Shown: positions 53,688 through 62,989 of the stretch, piece by piece
How the letters are laid out: each line of letters starts with the position of its first letter
How positions within the stretch are numbered: position 1 is the stretch's first letter
DNA from: Oceanihabitans sp. IOP_32
Lineage (GTDB): Bacteria > Bacteroidota > Bacteroidia > Flavobacteriales > Flavobacteriaceae
Reading direction: 5' to 3'
NCBI RefSeq assembly: GCF_009498295.1
Contig: NZ_CP040813.1
Span: forward strand, 2,859,001-2,923,000
Length of the DNA: 64,000 nt
Made by a program: the position numbers and the translations under genes
Notes under the pieces: generated by a model
The model's input: only the letters and a program-made list of their open reading frames with translations
What the model was told of the DNA's origin: nothing
Databases searched by the model: none

Positions 53688-54404
53688 AATAGTTGATTTA
53701 ATATTAATAAATTATTGATGTTTGGGGAATTCTGAACTATTGAATAATCACATTCAAGAAATAAAGTATTCAAAGAACAAAACAAAAGTAGATCGGTTGG
53801 CCTAAGCTCTTTTTTTGATATGTAACAAAGACTTTCGTATATGTAACATGAGTGAGTTTAGCATTTAAAAGATAATCTTGCTAGGGAAGATCATTAGGGA
53901 GGTTACCTTAGGTCTAATGAGATATATAAAATAAGAGCAATTGGTAGTGTTTTTTGGTTACCTAGGCACCGTTTCTATTATCAAACTGAGCTTATTTACC
54001 ATGACTCCCAGTGGTATTGTAATCTGTTGTACTTATTTTAAAGAGGGATTCGGTGTTATCGTGATTAAACACATTAGAGTCTACATCCATTAAATAGGAT
54101 TTACCCCTAACCATTTATAATTTATTAGAAAAAAGAAGGGTATGTTGACAATTTTGCTTGTAGAAATGTCTTACAGCTAATAGTCCTTCAACGCTGGTTT
54201 TGGTTAAGTATGATCTTCTATAATTTTTAAAGAGGATGACAAATCCAAAATAATTTGATTCGTAAGTTTCTCTTACTTCATGACTTTCAACTACGACCTT
54301 TGTGGATGTTAAAATTAAAGGAACGCCTAGCGTAAATACACTTTCCTTAGTCTATGAGTGGGCAAGTGTTCTACCGAATCTAAACAAGTTACGCCGCTAT
54401 TTAA
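53688..54404. other. Intergenic region, 717 bases
   Basis: No complete gene. A long open stretch on the minus strand at 54115-54351 is described separately; the rest has no recognised promoter, hairpin or repeat. Confidence 0.5.
54115..54351 (-). pseudogene. Start-less open stretch, possible remnant
   Basis: About 78 codons between an in-frame TAG and a TAA read SVFTLGVPLILTSTKVVVES, then EVRETYESNYFGFVILFKNY and KTSVEGLLAVRHFYKQN, without any ATG, GTG or TTG. Composition is protein-like, but a family is not recognised; it may be a decayed gene. Confidence 0.25.
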
Positions 54405-55727
54405 CTAATATTCCACATTTAATAAATCTCCTGTTAATTGCAATAATTCCAGCTCGATTAATTTGGCATTGAATTTTTCGTTATTTAGTGCCGTTTGTGC
54501 GTTTAACAGATTTATTTGTGCTTGACGAAATTCTATTGAAGTGACCTGCCCCAATTTATAACGTTCTTGAGTTCTATCGAAATTATTTTGATTGGTAAGT
54601 ACATTTTTTTCCTGTGCTTGTATCACAAATAAGGCATTTTGAAACGATTCAAATGTATTATTAAGGGTGTTTTCAATGGTTTCTATATGTTGTGTTTTTA
54701 AAATCTCTTGGTTTTCCAAAGCAATTTTAGCATTGGCTACTCGAGTTTTAGTACTGCCTCCATCAAAAATATTCCAAGATAAATTTATGCCTGCATTCAA
54801 TCCAGATGAATTAGAGCCTGCTAAAAAGGATGTTGCCGGATTGTCGCTTTTATTCCAACCATAAGACCCAGATAAACTGGCTGTTGGTAAATAACCTGCT
54901 TTATTTGCTTTTATGTTAAATTCGCTAATTGCAATGTTTTTTTTGTTCTGCTGAAGGATGACATTGTTTTCTTTTGCTTTTTCAAGTAAGGCTTCATAAG
55001 ACATAAGCGTTATAAATTCAACATCGGTTTCAACCGAATAATCAATATTTTTTTGAACACCTAAAATAATATTCAAGTCTCTTTTTGAGTTAGCAAACAA
55101 TTGTCTTGAATTAATAAGACTGATGCTATCGTTATTAACATCTACTTCTGCATTGAGCAGTTCTAATCTGTCCGATTGACCGTATTCGTATTGATATTGC
55201 GCTCTTTTTAATCTTTGTTTTGAAATCTTCAATGCCTCTTGAAGGTTCTTGGTGTTTTCTGATAATCTGGCAATTTGAAAATACACACTAAATAACTGCA
55301 AGTACATATTTTCTATGGTTTCCCTGGCTTGTAATTCTGATAAATTATACGTTTCCTTTAATTGCTTGTAATTGTATTTTCTCCCCAAACCATCAAAAAT
55401 GGTATAATTTACATTAACCGACGCATTATAGGTTTTGGTTACAGCACCGTTTACATTGGTAATAGTGCCATCTTGTCTTTCAATTTCTTGGTTACTATTA
55501 TTGTAGTTGGCCCCAGCGTTGGTGGATAGCGTTGGCAAATGTCTAGAATTGTATATGCTGGAGTTGTTTTTTGCTATCGCCAAGTTATTGTTAGCAATTT
55601 TTACACCGTAATTATTTTCTAAAGCAATTTGTAATGCTTCTTTTTTAGTCAATATAGTTTGAGCATTAGCTTGTATTGCAACTAAAACAAGCAGTGCGGT
55701 TATTATGTTTTTAATGTAAATCATCAT
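54405..55727 (-). CDS. TolC family outer membrane efflux protein
   Basis: The outer-membrane channel of the RND pump. I take the ATG at 55727 (MMIYIKNIITALLVLVAIQA, signal cut near NAQ) instead of one at 55745; either start lies inside the end of the RND gene. The roughly 440 residues show the TolC repeat with LTKKEALQIALENNYGVKIA, NSRHLPTLSTNAGANYNNS, RLKRAQYQYEYGQSDRLELL and ERYKLGQVTSIEFRQAQINL, long helices and beta segments. It is the last gene of the marR-hlyD-RND-tolC operon. Confidence 0.9.
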   Translation of the reverse strand: MMIYIKNIITALLVLVAIQANAQTILTKKEALQIALENNYGVKIANNNLAIAKNNSSIYNSRHLPTLSTNAGANYNNSNQEIERQDGTITNVNGAVTKTYNASVNVNYTIFDGLGRKYNYKQLKETYNLSELQARETIENMYLQLFSVYFQIARLSENTKNLQEALKISKQRLKRAQYQYEYGQSDRLELLNAEVDVNNDSISLINSRQLFANSKRDLNIILGVQKNIDYSVETDVEFITLMSYEALLEKAKENNVILQQNKKNIAISEFNIKANKAGYLPTASLSGSYGWNKSDNPATSFLAGSNSSGLNAGINLSWNIFDGGSTKTRVANAKIALENQEILKTQHIETIENTLNNTFESFQNALFVIQAQEKNVLTNQNNFDRTQERYKLGQVTSIEFRQAQINLLNAQTALNNEKFNAKLIELELLQLTGDLLNVEY

Positions 55728-58700
55728 GTTTGTATTTTGATTCAATAATGGCTCTTTCTACTTCTTCTTTGGTGATATTTTTACCTGTCATCATCCACTT
55801 AATAAATACTTTAAACGTATTCGAAACAGAGAGTAAAAGAGGTAGCATGACTAAAGTTAAAACTGTGGCAATGGCCATCCCGTAAGAAATAGAAACCGCC
55901 ATGGGCTTTAAAAATTGTGCTTGCCTGCTGCCTTCCAGCAATAAAGGGGCTAATCCAGCAATTGTGGTTAAGGTTGTTAAAAAGATGGCTCTAAAACGGG
56001 ATTTTCCTGCTCGTACCAAAGCTTCATTGTATGGCATGCCTTCTTTTAGGTAGCTGTTAAACTTGCCTATTAACACCAGACCATCGTTAACCATAATCCC
56101 TACTAATGCGATAATGCCTAACCACGATAAGATATTAATTTGGAAACCATGAGCCCAATGGCCAAAAGCAACCCCAATTAAGCTAAACGGAATCATCATC
56201 ATTAACAATAATGGCTGACTATAGGTTCTGAATGTGAAAGCGATTATCATATAAATGAGTATTAAAATAATGGGCCCCACTAACTTTAAAGACGTTAAGG
56301 TTTTTTGAGCCTCTCTATTTTGTCCTTCGTAAACTGCAGAAACCGTGGGGTATTTAGAGAGTATTTCGGGCATAATTCTAGATTTAATATCATCTAAAAC
56401 ATCGGTTGCACTGTCGTCTAGAGATTTTAAATCTGCCGTTACTTGTATTTCGCGGCGGCCTTCTAAATGATTGATGGCCACATCGCCACGTTCAATTTTA
56501 TAGGTTGCAATTTCAGAAAAAGGCACTTTGTTTCCCGATGAGGTGTTTATCCACATATCATCTAAATCTTTTATAGACGACCTGTCTTCACGGTTATATC
56601 TTACCCAAACTCTAATTTCATCCTGCCCGCGCTGAAAACGTTGTGCTTGAAATCCAAAGAAACCAGAACGCACTTGAGCCATGACACTCTGTAGGTTTAA
56701 TCCTAAAATATATGCTTTATCCTTAAGTTGAATTTGAATTTCCTTAATACCCGCTGGGTCATTATCAGAAATGTCTTTTAGTATGGGATTAAGACTCAAT
56801 TCAGATTTCAGTTCCTCTTTTACAGCCTTAAGCTCTGAGATGTTATTGCCTAGTAATGATACAGCAACAGGACTGCCTCCAAAATTTCCTCCAGAACCAA
56901 ACACCAGACTTTCCACACCGTAAATTTTTCCCGTTAAATCACGAATTTTATTAGTGACTTCTTGTGAAGCTAAATCACCTCTTAATTCTCCTGGTAATAA
57001 GTTAACTGTCAAGGTAGCGTTCGATGTTCCTGGGCCAATACGTTTAATAACATTTTGAACTACCGATTCTCCGTTAAATTGTTTTGTGTCATATTGGTTA
57101 TTCACGATCCAAACCTTTTCTTCAATGCTTGAAATGATAGAATCTGTAATATTCTCATTAGTGCCTTGTGGCATTTTAAGGTTTATGGACACTCTATCGC
57201 TGGCAATTCTTGGGAAAAATGAGGTGCCTACAATACCGCCACCAATGGCGCCAATACTAAAAATAAGTAGGGCTATCGGGATGGCAAACCCGAGGAACTT
57301 ATGCTTTAAAAAGAAGCGTAAATAAGGCACATAAACCGCATCTCTAAATTTAACCAAATAAGAATCGGCAGCTTTGTTTATTTTGGTTAGAAGAGCACTT
57401 ATTTTGCTAGGGCTTTTGTTCTCTCGTTGCAAGGCTTTAGAGTGTGCGATGTGCGCTGGTAAAATGATTAAGGCTTCAATCATGGAAACCAATAAGGTTA
57501 AGATAACAATGGTTGACACTTCACTAAAAAACTCGCCCATTCTTCCGTCTAGAAAGAAGAATGTTGAAAAGGCAATCATGGTCGTTAATAATGCTGATAC
57601 CACAGGTGGCAACACTTCAATAGTACCGTCAATAGCCGCTCTAATTGGAGATTTTCCTTTTTCGTAATGCTGATAGATATTCTCACCAATTACAATACTA
57701 TCATCTACTAAAATCCCGATAACGATTATCATTCCGAAGAGCGATAGTACATTAATAGTAACGCCCACTTGTGCGGCAATAATAAACATACCAAAAAATG
57801 AAATTGGTAGACCAAAAGCCACCCAAAATGCTAAGCGTGCGTTTAAGAATAGGGCTAGAAAAAACAGCACAAGACTAATACCCATAATGGCGTTTTTAAC
57901 CAATAACTCGGTACGCTGATTTAAGGTTATTGAAGAATCGCTAGAAACATCTAAGGTAACATTATCATATTGCTGATTAAATTTGTTAATGTAAGCTTTA
58001 ATAGCATCTGCAGAGGCTATTAAGTCTTCGTTGTTTGTGTTGCTAACTGTTATGTTAATAGCTTCCTTACCATTAAAAAAGATGCGGTCTGGGGTTTCAG
58101 ACCACGTGTCTTTTACATCGGCAACATCGCCTAACCTGATGATGTTTCCGTTAGGCTCAGCTCTCACAATAATATTGTACATTTCGTTGCCGTAGTAAGC
58201 CCTGTTTCTTGCTCTAATAAGATAATCTTCTTCACTGGTTTTTATATTGCCACCCGTAATTAAAATGTTGGTTCTGCTCACGGCATTGGCAACATCTTGA
58301 AATGATAGATTATAGGCTCTTAAATCGTTTTCACGTACAGAAATGGCAATTTCTTCAGCAGGGAAACCAGAAATTTCAACTTGGGAAATGCCGTTAATTC
58401 CTCTTAAATCATTTTCAATTTCTCTAGCATATTGCTTTAAGGTTACCAGTGGAATATTTTCGCCACTTAAAGTAAAACTAATGGTGGGTCTTATGGTTTC
58501 TACTTTTGCAATAATTGGAGGTTCCATTCCTGTTGGAAACGACGGTACTCGGTCTACAGCGTTTTTAACATCGGCCAAAACCACATCAATGTTTTTACCT
58601 TTTTCTGTTTCTATACTTATTGTTGCAGCGTTTTCTTGAGAAACAGAGGTGACACGTTCTATGCCAACAATGCCTTTAAGGTTGTCTTCAATTTTAAAAA

Positions 58701-58893
58701 CAACGCCTTCTTCCATTTCAGATGGCGAGGCTCCAGGATAAATTAGGTTTATTCTAATTAATTTTGAATCGGTTAAGGGGAAAAAAGAAGATTTAATAGT
58801 GCTTACCCCAATGGCTCCAAATATGATGAATGCCAAAATTAACACATTAACGGCAACCGGAAATTTTATAAAATAGCTTAGTAACTTTCTCAT
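55711..58893 (-). CDS. Efflux RND transporter permease subunit
   Basis: The inner-membrane proton-driven pump, 1060 residues, normal for the AcrB/HAE family. It begins MRKLLSYFIKFPVAVNVLIL, with the first porter domain (IYPGASPSEMEEGVVFKIED), a first helix block with SLFGMIIVIGILVDDSIVIG (DD at the proton relay), then a second porter region and a second helix block ending with GIIALVGIMVNDGLVLIGKF and a typical FLTTLTTIAGLAPLLLEGSR motif. It starts 3 bases after the HlyD gene and its end overlaps the tolC-like start. Substrates are not predictable; the nearby MarR suggests response to small phenolic or antimicrobial compounds. Confidence 0.95.
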   Translation of the reverse strand: MRKLLSYFIKFPVAVNVLILAFIIFGAIGVSTIKSSFFPLTDSKLIRINLIYPGASPSEMEEGVVFKIEDNLKGIVGIERVTSVSQENAATISIETEKGKNIDVVLADVKNAVDRVPSFPTGMEPPIIAKVETIRPTISFTLSGENIPLVTLKQYAREIENDLRGINGISQVEISGFPAEEIAISVRENDLRAYNLSFQDVANAVSRTNILITGGNIKTSEEDYLIRARNRAYYGNEMYNIIVRAEPNGNIIRLGDVADVKDTWSETPDRIFFNGKEAINITVSNTNNEDLIASADAIKAYINKFNQQYDNVTLDVSSDSSITLNQRTELLVKNAIMGISLVLFFLALFLNARLAFWVAFGLPISFFGMFIIAAQVGVTINVLSLFGMIIVIGILVDDSIVIGENIYQHYEKGKSPIRAAIDGTIEVLPPVVSALLTTMIAFSTFFFLDGRMGEFFSEVSTIVILTLLVSMIEALIILPAHIAHSKALQRENKSPSKISALLTKINKAADSYLVKFRDAVYVPYLRFFLKHKFLGFAIPIALLIFSIGAIGGGIVGTSFFPRIASDRVSINLKMPQGTNENITDSIISSIEEKVWIVNNQYDTKQFNGESVVQNVIKRIGPGTSNATLTVNLLPGELRGDLASQEVTNKIRDLTGKIYGVESLVFGSGGNFGGSPVAVSLLGNNISELKAVKEELKSELSLNPILKDISDNDPAGIKEIQIQLKDKAYILGLNLQSVMAQVRSGFFGFQAQRFQRGQDEIRVWVRYNREDRSSIKDLDDMWINTSSGNKVPFSEIATYKIERGDVAINHLEGRREIQVTADLKSLDDSATDVLDDIKSRIMPEILSKYPTVSAVYEGQNREAQKTLTSLKLVGPIILILIYMIIAFTFRTYSQPLLLMMMIPFSLIGVAFGHWAHGFQINILSWLGIIALVGIMVNDGLVLIGKFNSYLKEGMPYNEALVRAGKSRFRAIFLTTLTTIAGLAPLLLEGSRQAQFLKPMAVSISYGMAIATVLTLVMLPLLLSVSNTFKVFIKWMMTGKNITKEEVERAIIESKYKHDDLH

Positions 58894-58896
58894 CGG

Positions 58897-60012
58897 TTAT
58901 TGTTGGTCTTTAGAGATTTTTACTTGCATGCCATCGTATGCGCCAGGTATGGGTTTGGCTACTATTAAAGTGCCATTTTCTAAGCCTTTAACCACAGCGT
59001 TTTCTGCGGAAAAATAAACAGGATTAACATCTTTTAAATGTAAAACAGAGTCTCTTACAACGTACATTTGTTTATTGTCGACCAAAAGTTTTCTGGACAC
59101 TTCAATGGCATCACTTTCACTTCTTGCAGTGAGGTAAGCCTCTAAATAAACCCCTTCTCTTAAGTCTGTATTAGCCAACTCAATGTATGCCTTAATGGTT
59201 TGGGATGTGGCGTCAACTTTAGCATTTATTCTGATGATTTTTCCAGTGTATTCCTTGGTTTTTTCTAGATTGTGAAGGGTTACAGTATTGCCTTTCTTCA
59301 ACAAATCTGCAAACTCTGCATTTACAGAGACTTCCATTTCATAAACGCTAGGGTCGATAAACTCGCCCAATTTTTGTCCTGCTCGAACCAACGAGCCTGG
59401 TGTTACTAAAGCTTCGGTTAAAACGCCATTAAATGGTGCTTTTAAATTGTATTTACCCAATTTAACTTCCAGGTTTTTTACATTGTAATACGCGGTATTG
59501 ATGCCTCTACCTGAAATGAAATACTTTTCCTTGTCGGAATTCATAAGGGGAAGTTCAGGCGTTGTTTTATTAATGTCGAAGTTACTTAAGTAAGCTTGCC
59601 ATTTTTCAAACTCGTTAGGATAATCCAATCTAATATCTGGCATAATGGCTGTGATGCTATTATAAAAATTACTTTTCTGTGACAGAAGGTTTGCGTAAAA
59701 CTCATCACTATTTATTCTTATAATATACTCTCCTTTTGAATAAGATGTACCTGCTTTAAAATCTTTAGTCGATGGTTTTAAAACACCTTGAACTTCGGCA
59801 TATAAATCAATCTTATTTTTAGCAGTTAAGTTACCACTTGTTACGATTACAATAGGTATATCTTTGTTTTCTACTTCTTCAACAAAAACTTTTTTTACAA
59901 TTTTATCGAATTTCGGTTTTGGCTGCTTTTTATTATCAATTAAATATTTAGCAACAAAAATTGTGATTATTAATAATACGACACCAAGTGCGATAGATAA
60001 TATTTTTCTCAT
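58897..60012 (-). CDS. Efflux RND periplasmic adaptor (HlyD/MFP) protein
   Basis: A 371-residue membrane-fusion protein: N-terminal membrane helix (LSIALGVVLLIITIFVAKYL), then VFVEEVENKDIPIVIVTSGN, the lipoyl-like motif LTAKNKIDLYAEVQGVLKPS and its partner YNVKNLEVKLGKYNLKAPFN with GSLVRAGQKLGEFIDPSVYE, and a beta-barrel region (VTLHNLEKTKEYTGKIIRIN). It bridges the RND pump and TolC-like channel. Located 10 bases after marR and 3 bases before the RND gene. Confidence 0.93.
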   Translation of the reverse strand: MRKILSIALGVVLLIITIFVAKYLIDNKKQPKPKFDKIVKKVFVEEVENKDIPIVIVTSGNLTAKNKIDLYAEVQGVLKPSTKDFKAGTSYSKGEYIIRINSDEFYANLLSQKSNFYNSITAIMPDIRLDYPNEFEKWQAYLSNFDINKTTPELPLMNSDKEKYFISGRGINTAYYNVKNLEVKLGKYNLKAPFNGVLTEALVTPGSLVRAGQKLGEFIDPSVYEMEVSVNAEFADLLKKGNTVTLHNLEKTKEYTGKIIRINAKVDATSQTIKAYIELANTDLREGVYLEAYLTARSESDAIEVSRKLLVDNKQMYVVRDSVLHLKDVNPVYFSAENAVVKGLENGTLIVAKPIPGAYDGMQVKISKDQQ

Positions 60013-60022
60013 TTAGGGTTGG

Positions 60023-60487
60023 TTATAACGATTGAAGGTCTGAATTAAAATTATGTTGAATTTTCTTTAAAGTTTGGATTGTTTGTTCTTTTTCTTCATT
60101 AGAGATATTGTGCTCCATAATTTCCATCATTTCTTTAATAGCTGGTTTAGATTTCTCAAATATTTCTTTGCCAAAAGAGGTTAAATACACATGATTGATG
60201 CGCTTATCTTCCGTACATTGTTTTCGAATTACATAATCCTTATTTTCCATGTTAGCAAGTAACCGAGTTAGGGATGATTTGTTTCTAAGGATTAAGAATG
60301 CCAGTTCGTTTTGACTCAATCCATCTTGGTCATGCAGGCGTTTTAGAACAATCATTTGCTCTTTAGTTAAGTCAAGACCGTGTGTGTTGAATTTTTCTTG
60401 TAGATGATATTCCAGCAGCTTTATAGTGCTACCTAACCAAGGGCCAATAGAGTTTTCAAAATCAATAACGATCTTTTTTGGTTTCAT
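60023..60487 (-). CDS. MarR family transcriptional regulator of the efflux operon
   Basis: I choose the ATG at 60487 (MKPKKIVIDFENSIGPWLGS); an in-frame ATG at 60529 would place the start within the inverted repeat. The 154-residue protein has the MarR winged helix: LTKEQMIVLKRLHDQDGLSQ, NELAFLILRNKSSLTRLLAN recognition helix, the MENKDYVIRKQCTEDKRINH wing with the DKR motif, and a C-terminal dimer helix. MarR proteins usually repress the genes they lead; here it precedes hlyD by 10 bases. Confidence 0.92.
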   Translation of the reverse strand: MKPKKIVIDFENSIGPWLGSTIKLLEYHLQEKFNTHGLDLTKEQMIVLKRLHDQDGLSQNELAFLILRNKSSLTRLLANMENKDYVIRKQCTEDKRINHVYLTSFGKEIFEKSKPAIKEMMEIMEHNISNEEKEQTIQTLKKIQHNFNSDLQSL

Positions 60488-60923
60488 TTTGTAAATGTAA
60501 AACAAAATAATGATTAGTTGCAGACGCAACTATTTTTTTATGTTTTGTAATTTTTTGATTCAAACAACAAGCGTTTACATGGCTTAAACTTAATTGTTTC
60601 TTTTGGTTTAACGTCGATTTAGCCTGATAAAATAACGAATTTGAAGTTACAAATCCAAAATATTTCCCGCTGAAATATTGGTGTTTACACCCAGATTTAT
60701 CAAGTTTTTTGTATCAAGTATAGTAGGAGCTAAGGTGGTAAATTATCTTGAAGTACTTCTTATTAGCAACAAGATTGCGAAAGAAAATGATTAAGCTTAA
60801 AACTAAATGATTATCTCATTAAGGATGTAAACCGATAATATGATTAGATTTAATGTGATTATATTTTATGGAAGACCGGCTTGTTTAGATGGTGAGATTT
60901 CTGATAGAAATATTGGTTTTTCA
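60488..60923. other. Intergenic region upstream of the efflux operon
   Basis: 436 bases with no gene. It contains the inverted repeat at 60515-60532 and a weak -7-like TACATTTA (minus strand, 60492-60499); otherwise AT-rich with no recognised hairpin. Confidence 0.5.
60515..60532. promoter_or_regulatory. Putative MarR operator
   Basis: TAGTTGC AGAC GCAACTA is a perfect 7-bp inverted repeat with a 4-nt spacer, 27 nt upstream of the marR start codon. Size and symmetry suit a MarR dimer and the location fits autorepression. Confidence 0.62.
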
Positions 60924-61964
60924 TTATTCACTATAGGTAGGATTAAGTAAAGATATTTCTCCAATTTTTTCTGTCAATTCGATATTTTTAAAGAATTCTA
61001 TTATGGGGTCTTCAAATTGATACGTAAAGTTAGGACTAGCAAAAGTTACATTATCTGTGTTTAATTCTTTAAAAACAATACGAACTTTTATAGCAGAATA
61101 AATATATTCGGACGACCTTTTGTCTGAGAAACTTACAACTCTAGTATTCAAAAAATCTTCAGCGTTTTCTGCTGTCATAGGTAGTAGTATTTTTGGAAAT
61201 GTGGTTGAAATACTGTTTAAGTATTCATTCTCAAAAGATTCTTCGGGTAGGAATTCTTGGAAAAACAATTCGTCTAAAGGATTTAAACCAAAATATTCTT
61301 TATTATGTGGGGGTAATGTTACCCAAAAACCACTTTTATCGAAATCGTATGTTCCAAATTTGTGCCGTGTAACGTAATAGCCCGTTTCGTTATTATCTTT
61401 AAAAAAAGTACCACTCCATTTTTTTAGGTCTTCTAAGTGCGCAGAAACAAAAGAGGTATATATTTCTTGGGCTGTAAATTCATCTCTAATATTCCAAAAA
61501 TAATTGGGTTTTGAGTCTTTGGAAACCAGTAATCTAGTTAATTTTAATAAATGTATTTGAGCGGCAGAGGAGTGCAGGGCTTTTTTATCATCTCTATTTT
61601 CGCGAGAGATTTGGGTTAAATATGTTTTATCAATATCCTTAAAATAACTTGCCATAAACTTCATTTTAATCATATTGCTGTAATTTAAAAAACCTTCTTT
61701 TATTAAGGTGTTTTTTGGTCTATGCATATCTAAACTACCATATTTATTTGTAAACTGATATTTATTATGTGCACCAAACCGAGGTAAGCCTTTATGAGCT
61801 TGAATGTGTATAGATTTAAATTTGTTTACGGGCGACTTGATTGTAATTACATCGGTCATGTCTATAGCTTCTTCGCCACCTTCTTGAGCGACAGTGTTTT
61901 GTGTTGATAATAAAAATAACACGCTAATTATGAGTGAGTAAACGAAATGGTTTTTATGGTGCAT
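60924..61964 (-). CDS. Secreted tandem-paralog family protein, copy 1
   Basis: A 346-residue exported protein (signal ending NTVAQEG, about residue 27). It shares motifs with the two genes behind it: IQAHKGLPRFG near residue 55, MIKMKFMASYFKDID, an ETGYYV...FGTYDFDKSGFWVTL stretch, and the C-terminal LTEKIGEISL. It lacks the C-x6-C pair found in copies 2 and 3. I do not recognise the family. It is the last gene of a tight three-gene run, 10 bases after copy 2. Confidence 0.78.
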   Translation of the reverse strand: MHHKNHFVYSLIISVLFLLSTQNTVAQEGGEEAIDMTDVITIKSPVNKFKSIHIQAHKGLPRFGAHNKYQFTNKYGSLDMHRPKNTLIKEGFLNYSNMIKMKFMASYFKDIDKTYLTQISRENRDDKKALHSSAAQIHLLKLTRLLVSKDSKPNYFWNIRDEFTAQEIYTSFVSAHLEDLKKWSGTFFKDNNETGYYVTRHKFGTYDFDKSGFWVTLPPHNKEYFGLNPLDELFFQEFLPEESFENEYLNSISTTFPKILLPMTAENAEDFLNTRVVSFSDKRSSEYIYSAIKVRIVFKELNTDNVTFASPNFTYQFEDPIIEFFKNIELTEKIGEISLLNPTYSE

Positions 61965-61974
61965 CTTGTTAGTT

Positions 61975-62982
61975 CTATTTAGTGATTATATTATCTAAAG
62001 AGATTTCTCCTATTTTTTGAGTTAAAGTTTTGTCTTTATAAACTTCAATTGTTCTATTTTCTAGTGAAAAAGATAGTTTTGGCCTGTTGTTTTTGGCATC
62101 TTCGGAAGCTTTTATTTTTACTTTATAAACTAAAAAAATTGGACTCCCTTTTTGAAGCTTTAGTGTTTTTGCTTTTTCAACGTCCATTGGTAAAAAAATA
62201 CCACTTGTACTATATTTTAATTTTTTTTCATTTTCATCAAATGCTTCAAACCAAGACGCGTCTATAAATTGTTTTCCGTTCAAATGATTAAAAATATAAT
62301 AACCTTTTTTCTGAAAATTATAAGGATTTTGACCAAATTGAGCTCTTATACCTGCTTTACTCACATAATAGGCGATAAGCTCGTCGTTAGGAAAAAAGGT
62401 TTTGCTCCAGTTTAGTAGTTCGTCCAAATGGTTTTTTGTAAAACTGGTATAGCTGCGGTGTTGTTTAAATTCGTTTACATTAATATGACGTACACTTCCC
62501 CAATAAGAGGGCGTTTGTCGCATGCCATACTTGCCTACAGCGTAAGAACAATTCGTGTCTGATTCGTCGCAAAAATAAGTCTCTAAAACTTCTTCGGAAC
62601 CTACTAAACCCAAGAGTTTCAGCAAATGTCTTTGTGCTAAAATGGAATTTTTTAGTTTTTTATCGGCAACTTGAGAACGCTCGGTTTTTGAGAGTTTGTT
62701 TTTATCCATATCGGCATAAATAGCCGACATATATTTCATGTTCACCAGTTCTTCAAAAGCCTTTTGAGTGCTTAATTCTTTATTTATCTTACTAAAAAGC
62801 AGATTTCCAAACCTAGGTAAACCTTTATGCGCTTCTATTTCTACATCAATAAAATGAGGAGAAGGCGCTTTAAATGTTATGTAGCCACTTGTGGCGTTAT
62901 TAGATTGCGCATTTAGTTGTATTGTTATCATCCAAAACGCACAGAATGTTAAAGATTTTAAGATGTTATTATAAAGTTTCAT
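61975..62982 (-). CDS. Secreted tandem-paralog family protein, copy 2
   Basis: A 335-residue exported protein (signal ending QLNAQSN). Shared motifs: IEAHKGLPRFG, VNMKYMSAIYADMDKNKL, SYTSFTKNHLDELLNWSKTF, a looser YNFQKKGYYIFNHL and the C-terminal LTQKIGEISL. It also has YFCDESDTNC (C-x6-C), probably a small disulfide loop. It lies between copies 1 and 3 with gaps of 10 and 7 bases. Function unknown. Confidence 0.78.
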   Translation of the reverse strand: MKLYNNILKSLTFCAFWMITIQLNAQSNNATSGYITFKAPSPHFIDVEIEAHKGLPRFGNLLFSKINKELSTQKAFEELVNMKYMSAIYADMDKNKLSKTERSQVADKKLKNSILAQRHLLKLLGLVGSEEVLETYFCDESDTNCSYAVGKYGMRQTPSYWGSVRHINVNEFKQHRSYTSFTKNHLDELLNWSKTFFPNDELIAYYVSKAGIRAQFGQNPYNFQKKGYYIFNHLNGKQFIDASWFEAFDENEKKLKYSTSGIFLPMDVEKAKTLKLQKGSPIFLVYKVKIKASEDAKNNRPKLSFSLENRTIEVYKDKTLTQKIGEISLDNIITK

Positions 62983-62989
62983 AGTGTAA

